DNA from: Candidatus Desulfobulbus rimicarensis
Lineage (GTDB): Bacteria; Desulfobacterota; Desulfobulbia; Desulfobulbales; Desulfobulbaceae
Length of the DNA stretch: 34,900 nucleotides
Assembly: GCA_008633435.1 (NCBI GenBank)
Contig: RKSL01000015.1
Coordinates: forward strand, 1 to 34,900
Direction of reading: 5' to 3'
The notes beneath the pieces were generated by a model. That model was not told the origin of the DNA. It ran no database searches and was given only the letters and a program-made list of their open reading frames with translations. Position numbers and translations under genes: made by a program. Positions 1 through 8,456 of the stretch are shown piece after piece (positions within the stretch are counted from its first letter, which is position 1; every line of letters begins with the position of its first letter).

Positions 1-1974
1 CATGGAGCCTTGAAATTTTCCGACCATCCCCGTGCACTGGTCAAAAATATCGACATCAGCGCCGCCTTGAGTGCCGAAGGCGTTAAAAAAGTGCTGCTGG
101 CAGCGGACATTCCCGGGCAACGTAATTCCGGCCTGATTGTCGAAGACTGGCCGCTGATGATTGAGTGTGGCGAGATCACCCGTTATATCGGAGATGTGCT
201 GGCCTCGGTGGTTGCCGAGACCGAGGCGCAGGCACGGGCGGCCGTGTCGCTGATTGAAGTGGAATATGAAGTGCTTGAGCCTCTGCTTGACATGCACAAA
301 GCGCTGACCAGTGATATCAAAGTGCATAAAAACGGTAATCTGCTCGGTGAAAAAATCATCCGTCGGGGCGATACCAAAGGATTACTGGCATCCTCCGCCT
401 TCACCGCCCAGGGGACATTTACCACCCCCACCATTGACCACGGCTTTCTGGAAACCGAATGCTGCGTGGTTATCCCAAAGGAAAAGGGCATAAAAGTTTT
501 TACCCAGTCCCAGGGTCCTTACCGGGAGCGGGACGAAATCGCCCACCAGCTCGGCCTTGGTGAAGAGCAGGTTGAAGTGGAGGTGATCGACTGCGGCGGC
601 GCGTTCGGCGGCAAGGAAGACATGACCGTGCAGGGCCACGCGGCTCTGGCCTGTCACCTGCTGGGCGTGCCGGTGAAATATAAACTTTCCCGCCCCGAAT
701 CTATCCGCATGCATCCCAAGCGCCACCCCACCTCGCTTGCATACACCATCGGCTGTGATGAAAACGGCAAACTCACTGCCCTCCATGCCCGGATTATCGG
801 CGATACCGGCGCCTATGCCTCGGTGGGCGGCCCTGTTATGGATCGGGCCGGCACCCATGCCTCGGGCGGTTACCATTTTGAGGCCGTGGATATCGAAGCA
901 CGCTCGGTCTATACCAATAATATCCCCTGCGGCGCCATGCGTGGTTTCGGGGTTAACCAGGCCACCTTTGCCCTGGAAAGTCTGATTGACGAGCTGTGCA
1001 GCAAAGGTGGTTTTGACCGTTGGCAGTTTCGCTATGGCAATGCCCTTGATATCGGCTCCATGCTTGCGCCTGGCCAGGTGCTGACAGCAAGCGTCGGCCT
1101 GAAGGAAACCCTGCTCAGTGTCAAGGACGCCTATGACAAGGCCAAATACAAGGGACTTGCCTGTGCCGTTAAAAACTGCGGTGTGGGGAATGGTATTCCA
1201 GAGCTTTCCCGGGTTGTCATCGAGATTGGCGAGGGTGGCAAAATACTCCTGCATCATGGCTGGACGGAAATGGGGCAGGGTGTGCATACCATTGCCCGCC
1301 AGGCATTATGTGAGGCCACCGGCATTGATGACATCGACCTGATCACCCCCTTTGTCACCACGGCCTCCGGAGCTGTCGGCGGCCCAACTACGGCCAGCCG
1401 CGGCACTCTGCTGCTGGGACGGGCTATTATTGACGCTGCTGCCGATCTTAAAAAAGACCTCCAGACCCATAGTCTGGCCGAGCTTGCCGGTAGGAGCTAT
1501 CGTGGCGAATTTCTCTGCGATTATACCCAGGCGGAAGGGGAACCGGGCAAGATCATCTCCCATATATCCTACGGTTATGCCACCAATCTGGCCATTCTGG
1601 ACGATGAGGGCAATCTGGAAAAGATTATCGCCTCCCATGATGCCGGAAAAATCCTTAACCCTAAACTCTTTCAGGGGCAGATCGAAGGCGGCGTGGCCAT
1701 GGGCGTGGGCTATGCACTGAGTGAAAAGGTACCGCTGAAAGACGGCTACCTCACCTCTGGGAAATACCGGGCGTTGGGGTTGCCCAGAATCAATGATCTC
1801 CCGGAAATAGAGGTGATCGGCGTCGAATCAGACGATCCGGAGGGGCCATTTGGCGCCAAGGGGGTGGGCGAAATAGGCTGCATTGCCACGGCTCCTGCCA
1901 TTGCCAATGCCTTTTGCGATTATGACGGCACCAGGAGATACGCATTGCCATTGGAGAAACCGGAAAAGAAATAA
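1..1974 (+). CDS. Selenium-dependent xanthine dehydrogenase, molybdenum-binding part (5' end cut by window edge)
   Basis: The frame is open from the first base, so the real start lies upstream; a TTG at position 10 is only an internal codon. About 657 residues are visible of a family usually near 850 residues, so the missing part should include the N-terminal 2Fe-2S domain. Visible motifs of the xanthine dehydrogenase large domain are CGGAFGGKED (near residue 200), GAMRGFG (near 312), EMGQGVHT (near 423) and GAKGVGE, which carries the catalytic Glu at visible residue 624. The end region (SYGYATNLAIL, GQIEGGVAMGVGYAL) resembles the Se-dependent xanthine dehydrogenase family as I recall it rather than E. 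coli XdhD. Known for the family: hydroxylation of purines at a Mo site carrying a labile selenium. It leads a run with ssnA, hyuA-like, ygfK and yqeB. Family confidence is high; the exact substrate is inferred. Confidence 0.9.
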   Translation, partial: HGALKFSDHPRALVKNIDISAALSAEGVKKVLLAADIPGQRNSGLIVEDWPLMIECGEITRYIGDVLASVVAETEAQARAAVSLIEVEYEVLEPLLDMHKALTSDIKVHKNGNLLGEKIIRRGDTKGLLASSAFTAQGTFTTPTIDHGFLETECCVVIPKEKGIKVFTQSQGPYRERDEIAHQLGLGEEQVEVEVIDCGGAFGGKEDMTVQGHAALACHLLGVPVKYKLSRPESIRMHPKRHPTSLAYTIGCDENGKLTALHARIIGDTGAYASVGGPVMDRAGTHASGGYHFEAVDIEARSVYTNNIPCGAMRGFGVNQATFALESLIDELCSKGGFDRWQFRYGNALDIGSMLAPGQVLTASVGLKETLLSVKDAYDKAKYKGLACAVKNCGVGNGIPELSRVVIEIGEGGKILLHHGWTEMGQGVHTIARQALCEATGIDDIDLITPFVTTASGAVGGPTTASRGTLLLGRAIIDAAADLKKDLQTHSLAELAGRSYRGEFLCDYTQAEGEPGKIISHISYGYATNLAILDDEGNLEKIIASHDAGKILNPKLFQGQIEGGVAMGVGYALSEKVPLKDGYLTSGKYRALGLPRINDLPEIEVIGVESDDPEGPFGAKGVGEIGCIATAPAIANAFCDYDGTRRYALPLEKPEKK

Positions 1975-1982
1975 AAAAGCAC

Positions 1983-2072
1983 GAAATTCGAATGGCGAAA
2001 TTCAAAACAAATTCAAAAGGCAGCGATTTGTTTTTTTCGGATTTCGAATTTCCGATTTCGGATTTTTTTTTT
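1983..2072. repeat. AT-rich intergenic inverted repeat ending in a T-run
   Basis: The gap between the Se-dependent dehydrogenase and ssnA is built from AT-rich words related to gaaattcgaa. An exact 10-bp inverted pair is present: gaaattcgaa at 1983-1992 and ttcgaatttc at 2043-2052. Further related words (gcgaaattc, cgatttcgg) surround it and a 10-base T-run ends at 2072, just before the ssnA ribosome binding site (aaagga). It could form a weak terminator or attenuator, or be a copy of a dispersed intergenic repeat. The sequence alone does not decide. Confidence 0.45.
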
Positions 2073-2083
2073 AAAGGAACCCC

Positions 2084-3370
2084 ATGACTCTTTACCTGCA
2101 GAACACACAATATATTGACGCCCAAACCCTGAACGTCACCTCGACCCATCTAATGGTTGAGGAAGGGACCGATGGTACGGTAACACTGATTGATACAATT
2201 CCAACTGCCGGAGAACGCCGGGAGGATGACCGGGTCATCGACTGCAAGGGGCGGTTTGTTACCCGTTCGTTCGGCTGCGGTCATCACCATATCTACTCGG
2301 CGCTCTGCCGGGGTATGCCTGCCCCACCGCAGATTCCCAACAATTTTGTGGAAGTGCTTAAATATGTCTGGTGGCGGGTGGATGGTCGTCTTGATCTGCC
2401 CATGGTTGAGGCCAGCGCCCTGGCCGCAGGCCTGCAGATGGCCCGGCGCGGGGTGACCTTCTGTATTGATCATCATGCCTCGCCCCTGCACGTGGAGGGC
2501 AGTCTGGAAACTATTGCCAAGGCCTTTGAACGCTGCGGTATCGGTCATCTGATGTGCCATGAATCTTCAGACCGCAACGGCGTTGAAGCCGCTGAAAAAA
2601 GTCTGTCCGAGCATGACAGCTATCTGGCCTCGGGTCGTCCCGGCCTGATTGGGCTGCACGCCTCGTTTACCGTCGGTGATGAGTTGCTCTCAAAATCCGT
2701 TGAACTGGCCCGCAAATACAACACCGGCCTGCATATCCATGTGGCCGAAGATCAGGCCGACCAGGCGCATTGCAGGCAAACCTACAACAAACGGGTGGCG
2801 GAGAGACTGTGGGACATGGGCGGGCTGGAAAGCCCGAAAACCATTCTCGGCCACTGCGTGCACTGCAACGATGAAGAACGAAAAATCATTGCCGACTCCG
2901 GGGTCTGGGTGGTGTCAAATGTTGAATCCAACCAGAATAACAATGTCGGCCTGACCGATTATGACTGGCTGGACAACATCATGCTGGGTACCGACGGCAT
3001 GCATAATGACATGCTTCGCTCTGCCAAGGCGCATCATCTCTGCTGTTCCACCACCGGCGGCATAGGTTATGACGAAGTGTACCGCCGATTCCGCAACGTG
3101 CATACCTATCTTGCCCAGTTTGACGGCGTGGGTGATGGCGAAAACAATCTGGTCATTCTCGATTATGATACCCCCACGGAACTCAACAGCGACAATTTTT
3201 ACGGTCATTTCCTGTTCGGCCTGGAGGCATTACACGTTGACACAGTCATTTCCCGGGGACAGGTTATTGTTGAACAGAGAAAATCAACCCTGGTCGATGA
3301 AGAGGAAATTCTTGGCTTTGCTCGTGAGCAGGGCTTGCGACTCTGGGAGGCTTTACAAAAATACCAATGA
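2084..3370 (+). CDS. ssnA: SsnA-type aminohydrolase
   Basis: A 428-residue amidohydrolase-superfamily protein. The metal ligands are visible: HxH at H67/H69 in GCGHHHIYSALCRGMP, the histidine of GLHIHVAED (near 217), the GHC of ILGHCVHC (near 256), and the Asp of GTDGMHND (near 303). The motif FVEVLKYVWWRVD and the conserved DHHASP are characteristic of SsnA, the putative selenium-metabolism aminohydrolase. SsnA genes travel with ygfK and Se-dependent xanthine dehydrogenases and were reported as part of a bacterial urate-degradation gene set; the exact reaction is unsettled. The ATG at 2084 follows an aaagga site. Its stop overlaps the next gene by four bases (ATGA), indicating translational coupling. 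Cytosolic; no signal peptide. Confidence 0.9.
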   Translation: MTLYLQNTQYIDAQTLNVTSTHLMVEEGTDGTVTLIDTIPTAGERREDDRVIDCKGRFVTRSFGCGHHHIYSALCRGMPAPPQIPNNFVEVLKYVWWRVDGRLDLPMVEASALAAGLQMARRGVTFCIDHHASPLHVEGSLETIAKAFERCGIGHLMCHESSDRNGVEAAEKSLSEHDSYLASGRPGLIGLHASFTVGDELLSKSVELARKYNTGLHIHVAEDQADQAHCRQTYNKRVAERLWDMGGLESPKTILGHCVHCNDEERKIIADSGVWVVSNVESNQNNNVGLTDYDWLDNIMLGTDGMHNDMLRSAKAHHLCCSTTGGIGYDEVYRRFRNVHTYLAQFDGVGDGENNLVILDYDTPTELNSDNFYGHFLFGLEALHVDTVISRGQVIVEQRKSTLVDEEEILGFAREQGLRLWEALQKYQ

Positions 3371-4737
3371 AAACCCTGGTGACAAACGGCATAGTGGTTA
3401 CATCCACCACATCGTTTCAATCGGATCTCCTGATTGAAAATGGCCGTATTGGTGCCATTGGCTCTGCCCTTTCCAGCCCGAATGCAACAATTATTGATGC
3501 CGCAGGCTGCTACGTCATGCCCGGCGGTATTGATGTCCATACCCATCTCAATCTTGAGGTGGGCGGTGAGAAGGTCAGCGACGGTTTTTACGCCGGTTCG
3601 GCGGCTGCGGCCTTTGGCGGCACCACCACCATTGTCGAGCATCCGGGATTCGGGCCGCCAGGCTGTGATCTGAATTACCAGACCAATTTGTACCACCAGC
3701 AGGCCGACCGGGAAATGGTGATTGATTATGGCCTGCATGCGGTCATCCAGCATGTTGACCGGGCTGTGTTGGAGGGCATAACTCTCCTGCCCGAGCAAGG
3801 CATTGCCAGCCTCAAGGTCTACCTGACCTACTCCGGCCGACTGGGCGATGAAGCAATTATTGAGGTGTTGAAAACTGCCCATGCAGCCGGAGTACGGGTT
3901 GCCTTCCACGCGGAAAATCACGCAATTATTTCCTCTCTGACAAACACATTCCGTGCCCGGGGCCACTGTACGGACCCGGGACTGCATCCTGCAAGCCGTC
4001 CCGACTATGCCGAGGCCGAGGCCGTTTTCCGCCTGATTCAGCTTGCCCGAGCCGCCGGCGAGGTTCCCGTTTACATCGTCCATCTCTCCACGGCTGCGGG
4101 CCTTGATATCATCCGTAAGGCCCGCAGGCAGGGCCGAGAAGTATATGCGGAAACCTGCCCCCAGTACCTCTGCCTCAATGAAACCTGCTACCAACAGCCG
4201 GACGGGCTGCAGTATGTCCTGTCGCCGCCCCTGCGCAGGCAGGAAGACTGCGACGCCCTGTGGGACGGTCTTGGAGACGGCTCCATTGATGTGGTGGCCA
4301 CTGACCACTGTTCCTTTTCTCTGGCGCAGAAGATGCAAAAAGGAAAAACAGATATTTTTGCCGCGCCCGGTGGCATTCCCGGAGTGGAAACCCGAATGCC
4401 GCTGCTCTTTAGCGAAGGAGTGGTAAAAAAACGTATTGACCTGAACCGGTTTGTTCGGTTGACGGCGACAAATCCGGCAAAGATCATGGGACTGGCCCCA
4501 CAAAAAGGTGACCTGATCGTCGGCGGTGACGCCGACATCATTATTCTTGAGCCAAGAATAAAAAAAACCATTTCCAGCCGACTGCTGCACCAGGATGTGG
4601 ACTATACACCCTTTGCCGGTATGGAAATCCAGGGCTGGCCGACAACGGTAATCCAGCGGGGTCAGATTGTTATAAAGGATGAACAACTAAAAGTCGCCAG
4701 GGGAGCCGGCTCCTTTGTGCAGCGAAAAATTCAGTGA
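3367..4737 (+). CDS. hyuA: Dihydropyrimidinase / hydantoinase-family cyclic amidohydrolase
   Basis: A 456-residue protein with the full binuclear metal site of the hydantoinase/dihydropyrimidinase family: HTH (H58, H60) in GGIDVHTH, a Lys at 150 in ASLKVYLTY that is normally carboxylated, H181 in FHAEN, H239 in VHLST and D313 in ATDHC. The family hydrolyses cyclic amides such as hydantoins, dihydropyrimidines or allantoin. Between ssnA and ygfK this matches the hyuA position in described urate-degradation clusters, so a purine-derived cyclic amide is the likely substrate (inference). It overlaps ssnA by four bases and is separated from ygfK by 29 bases. Allantoinase is an alternative reading of the family. 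Confidence 0.88.
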   Translation: MKTLVTNGIVVTSTTSFQSDLLIENGRIGAIGSALSSPNATIIDAAGCYVMPGGIDVHTHLNLEVGGEKVSDGFYAGSAAAAFGGTTTIVEHPGFGPPGCDLNYQTNLYHQQADREMVIDYGLHAVIQHVDRAVLEGITLLPEQGIASLKVYLTYSGRLGDEAIIEVLKTAHAAGVRVAFHAENHAIISSLTNTFRARGHCTDPGLHPASRPDYAEAEAVFRLIQLARAAGEVPVYIVHLSTAAGLDIIRKARRQGREVYAETCPQYLCLNETCYQQPDGLQYVLSPPLRRQEDCDALWDGLGDGSIDVVATDHCSFSLAQKMQKGKTDIFAAPGGIPGVETRMPLLFSEGVVKKRIDLNRFVRLTATNPAKIMGLAPQKGDLIVGGDADIIILEPRIKKTISSRLLHQDVDYTPFAGMEIQGWPTTVIQRGQIVIKDEQLKVARGAGSFVQRKIQ

Positions 4738-4766
4738 AAACCCGATAATTTTTACAAGAGCGTATC

Positions 4767-7568
4767 ATGAGAAAAGATCTTTTTGTCTGTACCGATATAG
4801 ATACCCTGCTCCAATGGATCCTTGCTGATCTTGACGGGAAAAATGAGATATTCGGCATTAGCCGCAACCAGTTTTTCATCCCGTCCACCGATGATCCTTT
4901 TCGCACGAGCCGTTACGCTCAGCTGCTGGAAACACCCCTTGGCGTGGCCTCCGGGCCGCACACACAGCTGGCGCAGAATATTGTCGCGGCCTGGCTCACC
5001 GGCAGTCGTTATATCGAGCTGAAAACAATTCAGGTGCTGGACGAGCTTGATGTGACCAAACCCTGCATCGACATGACCGATGAGGGGTATAACTGCGAGT
5101 GGTCGCAGGAGTTGAAGCTGGATGAATCGTTCAACGAATACCTGAACGCCTTTATTCTGCTCTATATTCTCCGTGATAAACTGGGTTTTGCAGGCGATGA
5201 ACCGGGTTTTATTTTTAACATGAGCGCGGGATACGAACTCAAGGGAATCCACAGTCCGTCGGTGCAGCGTTTTTTCGATCGAATGGAGGATTGCTCGGCG
5301 GAACTAACAGCAAAAATAGAAAAAATCGCTCCCATCTACCCACGGGTGCGGGAGCTGAACATCCCGAGCCGGATCAGCAACAGCCTGACCATCTCCACCA
5401 TGCACGGCTGCCCGCCCGATGAGATCGAAAAAATCGCCCGCTACTTTATAGAAGAGCGCGGCTACCATACCACCATCAAACTCAACCCGACCCTGCTTGG
5501 GCCGGAGCGGTTGCGTGACATTTTAAACAATAAGCTGGGCTTTCCCATTGATGTGCCGGATCTTGCCTTTGAGCATGACCTGAAATATCCCGATGCAATC
5601 AATCTGATTCGGTCTCTGCTTGATTCCGCCAAAGCACAAGGCGTTGCATTCAACATCAAGCTGACCAACACCCTGGAAACCACCAATATCGATCAGAAAC
5701 TGCCCAAGACCGAGGCCATGTGCTATATGTCGGGCCGGGCGTTGCACCCGATCAGCATCAACCTGGCCGCCCGGTTGCAGGAAGAGTTTGACGGCACGCT
5801 TGACCTCTCCTTCTGCGCGGGTATTGACGCCTTTAATGTCTTTGACACGCTGTGCTGCGGCATGGCTCCCATTACCGTCTGTTCCGATCTGCTTAAACCA
5901 GGAGGCTATGCCCGGGTAAAACAATATGCGGAAACCGTACTGACTGAAATGAAAAATATTGACGCGGGTTCGCTTGATCAGCTGGTCTGTAGCCGGGCGG
6001 ATATGGACAACAGAACCACCGCGGCCCTGACCAACCTGAAAGAGTATGCCGAAACTGTTGTTGAGAGCGGCAGGTATGGGAAAGATCGCTTCCCGCATCA
6101 AAATGTGAAAATAAAACGGCCGCTCCAGCGGTTTGACTGCGTGGCCGCGCCATGTACGGCAAGCTGTGGAGCTTCCCAGGATGTGCCTCGCTACGTGGAG
6201 TATACGGCTCGCGGTGATTTTGAAAACGCCTATAAAATCATCCTGGCGACCAACCCCTTTCCCAATGTGCTGGGCAGACTCTGTGAGCATCCCTGCCAAC
6301 AAAAATGCACCCGGATAAACTACGATTCTCCTGTGCGTGTTCGCGACATCAAACGATTTGTTGCCGAAACCCTGCAGGAAGAAACTGTACTCTCTGCCGG
6401 GCCGGATAACGGGAAAAAAGTCGCGGTTATCGGGGCCGGGGTGTCCGGTCTTTCAGCGGCATTCTTTTTGGCCCTTGAAGGATTTCAGGTTGATGTGTAT
6501 GAAGCCGGAAAATCTGTCGGGGGCAGGGCTGCTGATGTTATTGCCGCTCTGGGGACTAAAGATGACATCCTGAAAAAAGATATTGACCGCATCCTGGCTC
6601 TCGGAGTCAACCTGCATACGGACATGCGTGTTACGGAAGAAATATTTAGCCAACTCCGCAGCTCCCATGATTGTATCTATATCGGTGTCGGCGCCGGGGA
6701 AGGATCCGGAAAGAATCATCTTGATTTTCTTGCCGATGGCGAGCTGAGTGTTGACGGAAAAACCCTGCGCTCAACCCTGCCCTTTGTGCTGGCAGGGGGA
6801 GATGCCATAGAAAAAACATCACTTGATACCGCCGTTGGCCATGGCAGACTGGCGGCGGAATCCATTGTTGCCGCCTGCGGATTTTCTTCACAAATTGATA
6901 GAGCGCCGGCTGATGATCGCCAAGCTGACCTCAACTGGTGGTACAGCCGAAACGCGGTCAGAACTGCCGGTGTTGATAATGAAAAAAATCCGCTTACCAG
7001 AGAAGAGGCAATGGCCGAGGCAGCACGCTGCCTGCAATGTGATCTTCTCTGCAACATCTGTGTAACGGTTTGTCCCAACAGGGCAAATGTCGCCTTAAAA
7101 GCTGACCCGGTATCCTATCCTGTGCAGAGTATCCTTGCCGATGGTTCCATTGAGACAAGCGGACAGATTGAACTGACCCAGCCCTACCAGGTCATAAACA
7201 TCCCGGATTTCTGCAATGAGTGCGGCAATTGTAAAACCTTTTGTCCGACAAGCGGAGCGCCCTGTTTTGCCAAATCCCATGTCCATCTTTCTGAAAAAAG
7301 CCTTGAGGCGCACGGGGAAGGGTTTTATATGGCAGAGCCTGATGTAATGTATATCATGGCAGGCGGCAAAAAGGGTACGCTCACCCAAAACGGTGCACTA
7401 TGTATTTATGAAGATGCAGAGGTCAAGTTCAACCTGGACAGGGAGACTTTGCAGGCATCAAACGTCCAACTCAAGGGGAAGGTGAAAAACAAAAAACTGC
7501 GCAGAATTGCCGAAGGGGCAGTGCTGTTTACCCTGCTGGCCGGAAAATATCCGTTTATTCGGCAATAG
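4767..7568 (+). CDS. ygfK: YgfK-like iron-sulfur flavoprotein, apparently lacking the NAD(P)H-binding domain
   Basis: A 933-residue protein; E. coli YgfK is about 1030. The N-terminal part resembles a dihydropyrimidine/dihydroorotate dehydrogenase barrel (GPHTQLAQNIVAAWLTG near 72, STMHGCPPDEIEKIARYF near 211, KLNPTLLGPERL near 235). A GltD-like cysteine region follows (CVAAPCTASCG from residue 458; CEHPCQQKC near 510), then an FAD dinucleotide fold (VAVIGAGVSGLSAA near 553). Two C-terminal ferredoxin-like clusters lie at residues 755 onward (CLQCDLLCNICVTVCPN) and 816 onward (CNECGNCKTFCP). The second Rossmann domain with a GxGNxAxD motif, expected between the FAD motif and the returning PFVLAGGDA segment (near 672), is absent. 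Role inferred: an electron-transfer or reductase partner in purine breakdown with SsnA and the Mo hydroxylases. Confidence 0.88.
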   Translation: MRKDLFVCTDIDTLLQWILADLDGKNEIFGISRNQFFIPSTDDPFRTSRYAQLLETPLGVASGPHTQLAQNIVAAWLTGSRYIELKTIQVLDELDVTKPCIDMTDEGYNCEWSQELKLDESFNEYLNAFILLYILRDKLGFAGDEPGFIFNMSAGYELKGIHSPSVQRFFDRMEDCSAELTAKIEKIAPIYPRVRELNIPSRISNSLTISTMHGCPPDEIEKIARYFIEERGYHTTIKLNPTLLGPERLRDILNNKLGFPIDVPDLAFEHDLKYPDAINLIRSLLDSAKAQGVAFNIKLTNTLETTNIDQKLPKTEAMCYMSGRALHPISINLAARLQEEFDGTLDLSFCAGIDAFNVFDTLCCGMAPITVCSDLLKPGGYARVKQYAETVLTEMKNIDAGSLDQLVCSRADMDNRTTAALTNLKEYAETVVESGRYGKDRFPHQNVKIKRPLQRFDCVAAPCTASCGASQDVPRYVEYTARGDFENAYKIILATNPFPNVLGRLCEHPCQQKCTRINYDSPVRVRDIKRFVAETLQEETVLSAGPDNGKKVAVIGAGVSGLSAAFFLALEGFQVDVYEAGKSVGGRAADVIAALGTKDDILKKDIDRILALGVNLHTDMRVTEEIFSQLRSSHDCIYIGVGAGEGSGKNHLDFLADGELSVDGKTLRSTLPFVLAGGDAIEKTSLDTAVGHGRLAAESIVAACGFSSQIDRAPADDRQADLNWWYSRNAVRTAGVDNEKNPLTREEAMAEAARCLQCDLLCNICVTVCPNRANVALKADPVSYPVQSILADGSIETSGQIELTQPYQVINIPDFCNECGNCKTFCPTSGAPCFAKSHVHLSEKSLEAHGEGFYMAEPDVMYIMAGGKKGTLTQNGALCIYEDAEVKFNLDRETLQASNVQLKGKVKNKKLRRIAEGAVLFTLLAGKYPFIRQ

Positions 7569-7586
7569 AGCTGAGCTGGTTTTTTT

Positions 7587-8399
7587 ATGAGAGATTTAAC
7601 CAGATTACATATCATCATGCGAGGTGCCGGCGATCTGGCGACAGGGGTTGCCCTGCGTCTGTACCGGGCTGGTTTCAGGCGACTGCTGCTGCTGGAGACT
7701 ACGCATCCTCTTGCAGTACGGCGGCTGGCTTCTTTTTCAGAAGCTGTTTACCGGAAAACTGTTATGGTGGAGGGGGTCGGAGCAAGGCTTGTTGATTCCC
7801 CTGATCTTGCAGAGCGCTGCTGGCAGGATGGTGAGATCGCAGTGGTTGTCGACCCCGGGGCGCAATGTCTGGCCTTGAGTTCTCCGGATGTGGTCATTGA
7901 TGCCATTATTGCCAAGCGAAATCTTGGCACCAGTCTCAGCAACGGGAAATTGGTCATTGGCCTTGGTCCAGGATTTTCCGCTGGAGTTGATGTACATTGT
8001 GTTGTAGAAACCATGCGCGGTCATAACCTTGGCCGGGTACTGTATGAAGGGGCAGCTCAGGCTGATACCGGAGTTCCAGGCGCCATAGAGGGTATGACCA
8101 CAGAACGTCTGCTTCGGGCACCAGGTGAGGGCATTTTTTTAACCGCGCTTGATATCGGCTGTCGGGTGGCGGCAGGTGAGGAGATCGGCCGGGTGGATGA
8201 TGTACCGGTACAGGCGGCAATATCCGGGGTACTGCGCGGTCTGTTGCGCAACGATACTCCGGTGCGTGCAGGAACCAAACTGGGCGATATTGACCCGCGC
8301 AGTAACAGAGAATTTTGTGCTACAGCCTCAGATAAGGCGCTGGCCATTGGCGGTGGCGTGCTGGAGGCGATACTGCACCGGGAACATGCAAGCTGCTGA
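7587..8399 (+). CDS. yqeB: YqeB-family selenium-dependent molybdenum hydroxylase maturation protein
   Basis: A 270-residue protein opening with MRGAGDLATGVALRLYRAGF after ten lead residues, a characteristic start for the YqeB/EF2563 family. Further family-like segments are VVVDPGAQ, VIGLGPGFSAGVDVHCVVET and GRVLYEGAAQADTGVPG. The family co-occurs with Se-dependent molybdenum hydroxylases and is thought to help install or mobilise the labile selenium cofactor; the biochemical step is not established. The start at 7587 keeps the residues before the glycine-rich motif; an ATG at 7617 would begin right at it and is less likely. It lies 18 bases after ygfK and 57 bases before xdhA, so it can serve both dehydrogenases. 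Confidence 0.9.
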   Translation: MRDLTRLHIIMRGAGDLATGVALRLYRAGFRRLLLLETTHPLAVRRLASFSEAVYRKTVMVEGVGARLVDSPDLAERCWQDGEIAVVVDPGAQCLALSSPDVVIDAIIAKRNLGTSLSNGKLVIGLGPGFSAGVDVHCVVETMRGHNLGRVLYEGAAQADTGVPGAIEGMTTERLLRAPGEGIFLTALDIGCRVAAGEEIGRVDDVPVQAAISGVLRGLLRNDTPVRAGTKLGDIDPRSNREFCATASDKALAIGGGVLEAILHREHASC

Positions 8400-8456
8400 A
8401 TTAAAATCAGCACAGGATAGATCTGTATACCATGCACAGCAGGAGTGAGAGAAATT

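Noticed and set aside
382-1287. A 301-codon open frame on the - strand opposite the Se-dependent dehydrogenase
   Set aside because: Same reason: a shadow of the conserved + strand gene with no motifs of its own.
3205-4686. A 493-codon open frame on the - strand opposite the hydantoinase-like gene
   Set aside because: It lies fully antisense to a gene with complete catalytic motifs, shows no recognisable domain, and such long antisense frames arise from the codon bias of the + strand gene.
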